NCBI RefSeq assembly: GCF_008329645.1
Contig: NZ_CP043474.1
Span: forward strand, 4,774,001 to 4,838,000
DNA length: 64,000 bases
From: Mycolicibacterium grossiae
GTDB taxonomy: Bacteria > Actinomycetota > Actinomycetes > Mycobacteriales > Mycobacteriaceae
Direction of reading: 5' to 3'
Made by a program: the position numbers and the translations under genes. This document shows positions 24,931 through 33,800 of this stretch, in pieces. The notes beneath the pieces were generated by a model. It made no database searches. It had not been told where the DNA came from and worked only from the letters and a program-made list of their open reading frames with translations. The number at the start of each line of letters is the position of its first letter. Within the stretch, counting starts at the first letter, position 1.

Positions 24931-25143
24931 TCAGTCGGCCATCGCCTCGCGCAGGCTCCTCGGCCGCAGGTCGGTCCAGTGCTCCTCGACGTAGGCCAGG
25001 CAGTCGGCGCGCGTGCTCTCGCCGAACACGATGCGCCAGCCGGCCGGCACCTCGGCGAACGTCGGCCACAGGCTGTGCTGCTCCTCGTCGTTCACCAGGA
25101 CGTAGAAGGTGCCGTCCTCGTCATCGAACGGATTGGTGCTCAT
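24931..25143 (-). CDS. mbtH: MbtH protein, adenylation-domain activator
   Basis: A 70-residue MbtH-family protein, the founding family. The signature NPFDDEDGTFYVLVNDEEQHSLWPTFAEVPAGW and the C-terminal SLREAM are present, including the conserved Trp residues that clasp the adenylation domain. It should bind and activate the A domains of MbtB, MbtE or MbtF. It is the last gene of the mbt operon and its start lies 23 bp inside mbtG. Confidence 0.96.
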   Translation of the reverse strand: MSTNPFDDEDGTFYVLVNDEEQHSLWPTFAEVPAGWRIVFGESTRADCLAYVEEHWTDLRPRSLREAMAD

Positions 25144-26431
25144 CGAGTCTCCTCATCGACGGATTGATCAGCGACGCGCCCAGGACGCGGTCGGACAGCA
25201 GTCCCAGGCAGCTGAGGTTCGGGAATCCGGGCCCCTGGGTGAGGCCGGAGAGCCCCGGCAGGAACAACTTGGGGAAGACGTGGCTCACGGCGAGGTCGTA
25301 GCCGATCGCCTCCTGCAGCGACTCACCGGTCAGCGGACCGCCGAGTCCGAGTTCCAGGAGGTCGAGCGCGTCGGGGGTGAACAGCGGCAGGAACCACAGC
25401 GAGTCGGCGCCCGAGCCGTCGATCACCAGGTCGAAGCCGTGCACGGTCTCGACCGCCTCGCCGCCGGTGTTGGTCGACAGCGTGAGGCGGATCCGGCCGT
25501 CGCGCGCCACCGCGTGCGCGACCCGACCCCGCAGGTGCCGGATCCGGTCGTCGGCCAGCAGCACGTCCTGCACGCGCGCAGAAAACACGCCACGGTCGGT
25601 GCGCGACAACGCATCCCGACGCTCGGCCATGGTGAGGCCGGTCCACCCGGTCGGGTCGGAGAACAGGGTGTTCTCGAAGAAGCTCTCACCACGGGTGAAC
25701 AGCGTGACCGTCGGCGAGATCACCGTGATGGTCGACACCCGGTGGCCGAACAACTCGTTGAGCATCGACGCCGCGGTCTCGCCGCCCCCGATCACCGCGA
25801 CCCGCTCGGCCGAGATGCGTTCGTGCGCCGCCGCGTGATGCCAGAACTGCGCGATCGACATCACCCGCGGATTGCCCGGCAGCACCGAGCGTTCGGCCTG
25901 TCCGGGCCCGGTCACCATGACGCCGTCGGCGAGCACCGTGGTCTCCGCCGTGCGCAGCGCCCAGCGGGTCCGGCCGCCGTCCTCGAGGCAGTCTGAGATG
26001 CCGATGCTCTCGACCTCGCCGGCCACGACGGACATCCCGACGTCCTCGGCCACCCAGCGCAGGTACTGACTCCAGCGTTCGTGCTTCGGTGCCGGGCGCC
26101 CGCGGTCGATCCACTCGGCGAAGCCGCCGGTCGAGATCAGGTACGCCTGCCAGCTGTGCCGGGTCATCCGCTCGTCGAGTTCGGCGTTGCGCCGCGGCAC
26201 CAGCGACGACCGGTACGGGAAGCCGACGTCCTTCTCCGGCCCGGTGCCCAGGCGATGGTTGCCGTCGGTCCAGCCGCCGCCGGACTGCCAGTTCGCGGCG
26301 ATGCCGGACCGCTCGATCGCGACGACGTCGGGGACGTCGACGCCCATCGCGCGCAGTTCGGCGGCCTTCGCCGCGACGGCGACCGCCTTCGCGCCGGCGC
26401 CGATCACGGCCAGGGTTCCGGTGGCACTCAC
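25121..26431 (-). CDS. mbtG: Lysine N6-monooxygenase MbtG
   Basis: A 436-residue flavin-dependent N-hydroxylating monooxygenase that oxidises the epsilon-amino group of lysine (or lysine in the mycobactin chain), creating the hydroxamate iron ligands. The FAD-binding GAGAKAVAVAAKA motif (residues about 11-23) and the NADPH-binding VIGGGETAASMLNEL (about 208) are seen, with FLPLFTPDALDLLELG near the end. The GTG start lies 1 nt after the mbtF stop, so it is translationally coupled. Confidence 0.95.
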   Translation of the reverse strand: MSATGTLAVIGAGAKAVAVAAKAAELRAMGVDVPDVVAIERSGIAANWQSGGGWTDGNHRLGTGPEKDVGFPYRSSLVPRRNAELDERMTRHSWQAYLISTGGFAEWIDRGRPAPKHERWSQYLRWVAEDVGMSVVAGEVESIGISDCLEDGGRTRWALRTAETTVLADGVMVTGPGQAERSVLPGNPRVMSIAQFWHHAAAHERISAERVAVIGGGETAASMLNELFGHRVSTITVISPTVTLFTRGESFFENTLFSDPTGWTGLTMAERRDALSRTDRGVFSARVQDVLLADDRIRHLRGRVAHAVARDGRIRLTLSTNTGGEAVETVHGFDLVIDGSGADSLWFLPLFTPDALDLLELGLGGPLTGESLQEAIGYDLAVSHVFPKLFLPGLSGLTQGPGFPNLSCLGLLSDRVLGASLINPSMRRLDEHQSVR

Positions 26432-26432
26432 G

Positions 26433-29400
26433 TCAGATCACCTCTCGCAGGGCGTCGCGCCAGATCGCCTGCATTTCGGCGACGTCGGCGGCGGACAGGA
26501 TGTCGGGCAGGGTGCGCCACTGCGAGCCGAGCACCGCGTGACCGTCCCGCTCGAGCACCGCGGCCATCACCGTCACCTCATGGGCGACGGCGAGGTTCGG
26601 TTCGGGCAGCCGCGACGCCTCGGTCAGCAGGTCGCGGTCGGACTGCAGCGCGTTGGCCGGCGCATCCTGGTGGAACCGGCCCAGATAGTTCACCAGCACC
26701 TGCGGATCGCGGTGCGCAGCAAGCCGTTCGGCAGTGTCGGCCCGCAGGTAGCGCAGGAGCCCGAAGTCGATGCCGTCGCCCGGCACGGCGGCGAGCGTCG
26801 CGGCCACGCCGGCGGGATCGGCGGCGTCGATGCGCATCGGGTAGATGGCACTGAGCAGGCCGACGGTGTCGCCGGTGTCCACGTCGGCGGCCTCGCCGTC
26901 GAGGCCGGCCGCCACCACCGCATCCGCGCGGCCCAGCGTCTCGAGCGCCAGCAGCGGCGTCGGCGTCGGCTGTCCGCGACGACGCCGCCACTCGGTGACC
27001 GCCCGCGCCATGGCCGCGATGAGCACCTCGGTCACGGGGACCGGCCCGGCGAGAATGCGTGCGGTCACGTCGGGATCGGCGAGGGCGAGGGTCACCACGA
27101 CGTCGGCGACGCGGTCGCGATCCGGGTCGAGCCGCCGGGCGCCCAGCGCGGGGTCCGGTCCGGCGAGCTGAGCCTCCCAGAAGTCGACGGTGTCGAGCTT
27201 GAGCGCCCGGTCGGCGAGCAGCCGCGACCACGACCGCAGCGAGGTGTGTTCGCGTGCCGGCGTCGGCTCCCGGCCCGACGCCATTGCGTGCCAGGCGGTT
27301 TCGAGTTCGCCGAGGACGATGCGCCACGACGCCGGATCGACGGCGAGGACGTGCGGCGTCAGCAGCAGCACCCCGGGGTCGGGCTCGCCGTCGCCCCCGT
27401 CGCGACGCAGCCACACCGCGTCCAGCATGGCGCCGCGTCGGGGGTCGAGACGCTCCGTGGCCGGGCCGGTCTGCGCGGCGACGGCGGCCGCCAGGTCCCC
27501 GGTGACCGTCGCCTCGCGCAGCAGCTCGCGCACCGCGCCTACGTCGCCGCGCGGGCGGGGCACCAGCGTCATCGACGCGACGTCGAGGGTGCTGCGCAGC
27601 GCCGGGTGGCCGTCGATCACCGCGCCGAGCATCGCCTCGAGGTGCCCGCGGGTGATGCCCTCGGGCAGCCGGATCGCCTCGGCCTGGGCGAGTCGTCGCG
27701 CATCGCCGTGGGCCAGCAGCCAATGACCGTTGGGCAGCAATGGGATCGGCTCGACGTCGTCGGCCGCCACGGCCGCCTCGGCGCGGGTGTCGGCGTCCAT
27801 CGCCGCGGCCAGTTCGCGGACGGTCGCGCAGTCCAGCATCAGCCGGGCGCGCAACGGCAGGCCGCGCCGGCGCACCGCCTGCACGACGGTCAGCGCGACG
27901 ATGCTGTCCAGCCCGAGGTCGAGGAAGTCCGCGGCGACGTCGATGCGCTCGGCCCCCAGCACCTCGGCGAACACCTCGGCCAGCACGGTCTCGGTCGCGG
28001 TCGCCGGCGCGGTGAACCGCTCGGCCGAGTCCTGCGCGTCGATGGCGGCCAGTGCCCGGTCGTCGACCTTGCCGTTGACGTTGAGCGGGATCTCGTCGAC
28101 GACGACGATGTGGTGCGGCACCAGGTATCTCGGCAGCGCGTCGGTCAGCATCGCGCGCAGGTCGGCGACGTCGGCGTCGGTGGCGACGTAGGCCACCAGG
28201 CGTGGGCCGCTGCGGTGGCGACGGACCGCCACGTGCGCACCGCGCACCCCGCGGTGGCGGTGCAGCGCCGCGACGACCTCCCCCGGCTCGACGCGGAAGC
28301 CGCGGATCTTGACCTGGTCGTCACTGCGGCCGAGGAACGCGATCGCGCCGTCGCGGCGCAGGCACACCACGTCGCCGGTCCGGTACATCCGCCGGCCCGC
28401 GACGAACGGGTCGGGCACGAACCGGGCGGCCGTCTCCGCCGCGCGGCCCAGGTAGCCGCGCGTCAGCTGTCCGCCGGCGAGGTACAGCTCCCCCGCGACG
28501 CCGTCGGGTACCGGGCGCAGCCAGGAGTCCAGGACGTAGGCCGACGTGGTGTCGGTGGGGTGCCCGATGCAGGGTTCGGCGTGGTCGGCGATCGCCGCGA
28601 CGACGGCCTCGACCGTGGTCTCGGTGGGTCCGTAGCAGTTGTGCGCCACCATTCCCGTGCGCGCGCACTCGGCCTGGATGCCGCGCCAGGCCGCGACGTC
28701 GATCGCCTCGCCGCCCAGTGCCAGCACGGCCAGCGGCACGGTGGTGAGCAGCCCGGCGGCGCGCAGCTGGGTGAACATCGACGGCGTCGTGTCGATCATG
28801 TCGATGCCGTACCGACCGATCTCCTCGACCAGCGACTCGGCGTCGCGTTGCACGGCGTCGCCGACGACGTGCACGGCGTGACCGTCGAGCAGCGCCACCA
28901 GCGGCTGCCACGCCGCGTCGAACGTGAACGACCAGGCGTGCGCGATGCGCAGGGGCCGGCCCAGGCGGCGCGCGCCGGGCGTCAGCACGTGACGTGCGTG
29001 GTCGGCGCCGTAGGCCAGCAGCGCATCGTGGGTACCGATGACGCCCTTGGGCTTTCCGGTGGTTCCCGACGTGAAGACGACGTAGGCACCCTGGCCGGGG
29101 GTGACGTCGGCGGGCCGGTAGTCGGCGGGCACCGGCCGGGCCGATGCGGCGGCGAGCACCGCGTCGTCGACGACGATCGACGCCCCGGTCTGACCGACGA
29201 TCTCGGCGACGCGCTCGTCCGGCATGCCGGGGTCGAGCGGCACGATGAGCCCGCCGGCCTTCAGCACGGCCAGCATGGCCACGACGTAGTCCGGCCCGCG
29301 GCGCAGCAGGATCGGCACCGGCGTCTCGGCGCGCACGCCGCGGCGCAGCAGCTCGGCGGCGAGCCGGTCGGCCGCCTCGTCGAGTTGGGCGTAGCTGAGT

Positions 29401-30842
29401 TCGCCGCCGTCCCACCCGAGTGCGATCGCCGACGGCCGCGCGGCGGCGACCGCCGCGATCGAGGTGTGCACGCCGCCGCTGGGCCACGTCGGCTCCAACG
29501 CCGCTGCAGCAGAACGAATTTCGCCGTCGAGCGTGACGGGCACGTCGCGCAGCGGGCGGTCCCAGGCGGCGAGCAGCCGTGACACGACGGCGAGCACGCG
29601 GCGGCCGAGATCGTCGGGGCGCAGCGCGCCGAGGGCGCCGGGGAGCGTCTCGACGAGGACGGTCAGCCGGCCGTGGGTCGGATGCGCGGCGATGGTGACC
29701 GGGAAGTGCGACAGGCTCTCCAGCGCCGCGGGCACCAGCGTGGCGCCGGGAAGGGCGAACTCGTCGCTGCCGACCAGTCCGCCGGGCGGGAAGTTCTCGT
29801 AGACCAGCAGGCTGTCGTACAGCTCGCCGATCCCGGCGAGCGAGCGGATCTCGGTGTGCGACAGATGGCTGTGGTCGCGCAGCTCGGCGGCCTCGCGCTG
29901 CAGCGCCAGGCACTGCCGCCCGACCGGGGCCCTGGCGTCGAGGCGCACGCGCAGCGGGACGGTGTTGATGAACAGCCCGACCATCGATTCGACGCCGGAC
30001 AGGTCGTCGGGCCGCCCGGACACCGTGACGCCGTAGACGACGTCGGCACGGTCGGTGAACGCCGAGACGATGACGGCCCAGGCCATCTGGAACAACGTGT
30101 TGACGGTGACGCCACGGACGCGGCAGCCCTCGAGGACCGCCGCGGTGGTCGCCTCGTCGAGGGTCACCTCGGTGCGCTCGGGCAGTCCGGGCGCCGCCTC
30201 GCGGCCGGATAGCGCCGGGGAGAGCAGCGTGGGTCCGGCCAGGCCGTGCAGATGCGTGCGCCAGCGGGTCCGGCTGGCCTCCGGGTCGCGTCCGGCGAGC
30301 CACCCGATGTAGTCGCGGTAGGGCCGCGGCGCCGGTGGCAGTGCCGTCGCGTCGCCGCCCGCGCAGTACAGCGCCAGCAGCTCGCCGACGAAGACCGGCA
30401 GCGACCAGCCGTCGATGACGATGTGATGCGCCACCACGACGAGGCGCCAGGCGTCGTCGGGCTTCTCGATGAGCAGCACCCTCAGTGCGGGACCACGCCC
30501 CAGGTCGAATGAGCGGCGCCGGGCGTCCGCCTCGAGCGCCTCGGCCTGCGCGGCGGTGGCCCGCACGTGGCGGAACGGCAGGGTCACCGCGGTCGGCACG
30601 ACGGCGACCGGACGGCTGAGAGTGCCCTGGAAGAACGTCGAGCGCAGGTTCGGGTGCCGGACGAGCATCGCCTCGGCGCAGGATCGGAACAGGTCCACGT
30701 CCACGCGGCCGTGCACGTCGGCCGCCATGGCGATGACGTACGGATCGGTGCCGTCCTCGTGGTCGGTGAGTCCGGCCAGCGAGTACAGCCCCTGCTGCAG
30801 CGGGCTCAACGCCAGGACGTCCTCGACGCCGGGCGCGCTCAC
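26433..30842 (-). CDS. mbtF: Mycobactin NRPS MbtF (C-A-PCP-E-like)
   Basis: A 1469-residue nonribosomal peptide synthetase that should add the second (N-hydroxy)lysine. Domains: condensation (about 5-430; HHIVIDG at 139-145), adenylation (about 455-950; YVVFTSGTTGKPKGV, NCYGPTETTVEA, GRSDDQVKIRGFRVEPGE), PCP (about 960-1025; LGLDSIVAL), and a C-terminal epimerase-type domain (about 1030-1469) with TVGLLSAIYP, GLLRYL and NYLGRF but a degenerate core PHVLAVDPASW. The GTG start overlaps the mbtE stop (GTGA). An apparent open frame continues to 32825 but is an overlap shadow of mbtE. Confidence 0.95.
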   Translation of the reverse strand: MSAPGVEDVLALSPLQQGLYSLAGLTDHEDGTDPYVIAMAADVHGRVDVDLFRSCAEAMLVRHPNLRSTFFQGTLSRPVAVVPTAVTLPFRHVRATAAQAEALEADARRRSFDLGRGPALRVLLIEKPDDAWRLVVVAHHIVIDGWSLPVFVGELLALYCAGGDATALPPAPRPYRDYIGWLAGRDPEASRTRWRTHLHGLAGPTLLSPALSGREAAPGLPERTEVTLDEATTAAVLEGCRVRGVTVNTLFQMAWAVIVSAFTDRADVVYGVTVSGRPDDLSGVESMVGLFINTVPLRVRLDARAPVGRQCLALQREAAELRDHSHLSHTEIRSLAGIGELYDSLLVYENFPPGGLVGSDEFALPGATLVPAALESLSHFPVTIAAHPTHGRLTVLVETLPGALGALRPDDLGRRVLAVVSRLLAAWDRPLRDVPVTLDGEIRSAAAALEPTWPSGGVHTSIAAVAAARPSAIALGWDGGELSYAQLDEAADRLAAELLRRGVRAETPVPILLRRGPDYVVAMLAVLKAGGLIVPLDPGMPDERVAEIVGQTGASIVVDDAVLAAASARPVPADYRPADVTPGQGAYVVFTSGTTGKPKGVIGTHDALLAYGADHARHVLTPGARRLGRPLRIAHAWSFTFDAAWQPLVALLDGHAVHVVGDAVQRDAESLVEEIGRYGIDMIDTTPSMFTQLRAAGLLTTVPLAVLALGGEAIDVAAWRGIQAECARTGMVAHNCYGPTETTVEAVVAAIADHAEPCIGHPTDTTSAYVLDSWLRPVPDGVAGELYLAGGQLTRGYLGRAAETAARFVPDPFVAGRRMYRTGDVVCLRRDGAIAFLGRSDDQVKIRGFRVEPGEVVAALHRHRGVRGAHVAVRRHRSGPRLVAYVATDADVADLRAMLTDALPRYLVPHHIVVVDEIPLNVNGKVDDRALAAIDAQDSAERFTAPATATETVLAEVFAEVLGAERIDVAADFLDLGLDSIVALTVVQAVRRRGLPLRARLMLDCATVRELAAAMDADTRAEAAVAADDVEPIPLLPNGHWLLAHGDARRLAQAEAIRLPEGITRGHLEAMLGAVIDGHPALRSTLDVASMTLVPRPRGDVGAVRELLREATVTGDLAAAVAAQTGPATERLDPRRGAMLDAVWLRRDGGDGEPDPGVLLLTPHVLAVDPASWRIVLGELETAWHAMASGREPTPAREHTSLRSWSRLLADRALKLDTVDFWEAQLAGPDPALGARRLDPDRDRVADVVVTLALADPDVTARILAGPVPVTEVLIAAMARAVTEWRRRRGQPTPTPLLALETLGRADAVVAAGLDGEAADVDTGDTVGLLSAIYPMRIDAADPAGVAATLAAVPGDGIDFGLLRYLRADTAERLAAHRDPQVLVNYLGRFHQDAPANALQSDRDLLTEASRLPEPNLAVAHEVTVMAAVLERDGHAVLGSQWRTLPDILSAADVAEMQAIWRDALREVI

Positions 30843-33800
30843 GGCGTCCCGTCGCCGTCGGCGCTCCAGCCCGCCGTGAGCGCCGCGAGTTCGTCCGGCG
30901 ACAACCCTGACGCGGACATCGCTTCGTGCCGGACGTCGGTCGCGCCGCCGCCACCCGTGGCGTCCAGTGCGGCGGCGAGGTCCGCGATCTCGGGGTGTTC
31001 GAAGATCATCCGGGCGGTGAGCGGCACTCCGGCATCCCGGGCCCGCGCGGCGAACTGCACGGCGAGGATGCTGTCCCCGCCGAGGGTGAAGAAGTCGTCG
31101 TGCCTGCCGACCCGGTCCACGCCGAGCACCGCGGTGAGCAGCTCGACGAGGCGACGCTCGCCGTCGGTGCGTGCTGGCTCCGTCGAACCGCCCGCCGCGA
31201 AGACCGGACGCGTGAGGCCGCGCGGGTCGACGTCGTCGACCACGGTCAGCGACGGCGGCACCAGGTCGTCGGGCAGTGCCGAACGGACCCGCTCGGCGAA
31301 CGCTTCCCGTTCGGCGGCGGCGTGGATCGGCGTCTCGGGGACGACGTAGGCCGCCAGCTGGTGGCCGACGCGCCCGGGCCACGTGCGGGTCGCGGCCGCG
31401 GCGACGCCGTCGATGGCCTCGAGCGCGGCCTGCACGCGGTGATCGCCGGCGTCGACGACGTCGAGACGGCCGTCGGCGGTCCAGCGGGCCCGCTCCCCCG
31501 TGCGGTAGAGGTACGCACCGCCGTGCCCGGTGCCGAAGGGGTTGCGGGAGAATCGGATCGACCCGACGGCGGTGGCCCGAGCGGCCGCGTCGTCGACCGC
31601 ACCGCCGGCGTAGTGCACGTCGCCGAGGACGCCGACGCCCGCTGGCTCGCCCCACGCGTCGAGGACGAAGACGTGCGTGGCGCCCGCGGTCTGCGGCAGA
31701 CCCTCCGGCGGCACCGCGGTGCGGCTCCACTCGTCGAGCACAAGGCGGCGCTCGGCCGGGTCCACCACGGTGAGGTCGCGCAGTGTCTGGTGCGGGTCGT
31801 CGGCGAAGGCCTCGATCACCCGGTGCAGCAACGCGACCAGGCGTTCGGCGGTGGCGCGTTCGTACAGCTCGGTGCGGTAGATGACGGTGCCCTGGTAGCC
31901 GCCGTCGCCGCCGGAGGCGAAGAAGTTCAGCGACAGGTCCGCGTGTGCCACGTCGAACGTCGGTTCCAATGCGGTGAACCGGGTTTCGCCGTCCGGACCG
32001 GAGTCGATCACCTGGTCGGCCGGCAGCTCCTCGCGGACGTGCACGACGACGCCGAACAGCGGGTTGCGCGACAGCGACCGCACCGGGCTGACGGCGTCGA
32101 CGACCCGGTCGAACGGCAGGTCCTGGTGCTCGTACGCCGCGAGCGCCATCTCGCGGGACCGGCGCAGTACCTCGCGCAGCGAGGGGTTGCCGGACAGGTC
32201 GTTGCGCAGCACCACGATGTTGATGAAGAAGCCGATCAGCTGATCGAGCTGGGGTTCGGTGCGCCCGGCGACCGGGGTGCCCAGCGGGATGTCGACACCT
32301 TCGCCGGCGGCGTGCAGGGCCACGGCGACGGCCGCCTGCAGCAGCATGAACTCGGTGACGCCGAGGTCGCGGACCAGCTCGCCGAGCTTGGCACGGGTGG
32401 CGCCGTCGATCGTGAAGTCCAGCGCCGCACCGCCACCGGACGGCACGGGAGGGCGCGGGAAGTCCGGACGCAGCCCGTTCTCCTCCGGCAGCCCGGCCAG
32501 CTGCGTCGTCCAGTAGTCGCGCTGGGCACGCACGGCGTCGCCGTCCTCGGCGAGCAGCCGGGCCTGCCAGGCGGCGAAGTCGGCGTACTGCACCGGCAGC
32601 GGGGGCAGCACCGGGGCTGACGGCTCGCCGGCGCGACGCGCGCGGTAGGCGGTCAGCACGTCGGTGAAGAGCACGCCGGCCGACCAGTGGTCGGCGGCGA
32701 TGTGGTGCACGACGATCGACAGCACGTGGCATTCCGGGGTGGACAGCACCGCGGCCCGGATCGGCCAGTCGGTCTCCAGCTCGAAGCAGTACGTCCGCTC
32801 GGCGTCGAGTTCGGTCCGCAGCCACTGCTCGGAGTCACCGCGAGCCCGACGCACCCGCAGCGGCGCGGCCGGATGCACCACCTGGTAAGGGGCGCCGTCG
32901 ATCTCGCGGTAGGTGGTGCGCAGGATCTCGTGCCGGGCGACCACCTCGTCGAGCGCGGCGATGAGCGCCGTCACGTCGCTCGGTCCGGTGACCCGTGCGG
33001 CGAACGGGATGTTGTTCACCGGGTTCGGCCCGTCGATGCGGAACTGGAACCACTGGCGCAGCTGGGCTGCCGACATCTGCAGCGGCCCGTCGTGCGGGAT
33101 GGCCTCGATGGGCGGACGGCCGGATCCGCCTCCGGTGGCGAGCAGTTCGTCGACGCGGGCCGCGAGGTCGGCGACGGTCGCGAGTTCGAACACGTCCTGC
33201 ACGCCGACGTCCACGCCGCACTGGGCCCGCACGGCGGCGACGAGCTTGGTGGCCAGCAGCGAGTGGCCGCCGAGGTCGAAGAACGAGTCGTCGGCACCCA
33301 CCCGCTCGCGGTCGAGCAGCTCACCGAACAGTGCGGCGACGCGCCGTTCGGTGTCGGTGACCGGTTCGCGGTAGGCGGTGGCGGCGCGGATCTCGGGTTC
33401 GGGTAGTGCCCTGCGGTCGATCTTGCCGTTGGCGGTGATGGGGATCTCGGGGATGGCGACGTAGGCCGCGGGCACCATGTACTCCGGCAGCGCCGCGGCG
33501 ACGCGGGCGCGGATCCGGTCGATCTCGACGGCGTCGGCGTCGCTCGCCGGGGTGACGTAGGCGACGAGGCTCTTGCCGAGCGTCGGCAGGTCGCTGACGA
33601 CCACCACGGCCTGACCCACGGACGGGTCGACCGAGATGGCGGCGCCGACCTCGCCGAGTTCGATGCGGAATCCGCGGATCTTGACCTGTTCGTCGGCGCG
33701 ACCGACGAACTCGACGTCACCGTCGGCGTTGCGCCGGGCCAGGTCACCGGACCGGTACATCCGGCCGCCGGGGGTGAACGGGTCGGCGACGAACCGCTCG

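Noticed and set aside
26187..29582. 1131-codon plus-strand frame opposite mbtF and mbtG
   Set aside because: Shadow of third-position GC bias on the opposite strand; no domain or ribosome binding site.
30843..32825. Apparent 660-codon N-terminal extension of mbtF in the same frame
   Set aside because: It overlaps mbtE in another frame, its translation is Arg/Pro/Ala-rich low-complexity typical of antisense or off-frame GC-rich DNA, and a clear GTG start with conserved MbtF N-terminus lies at 30842.
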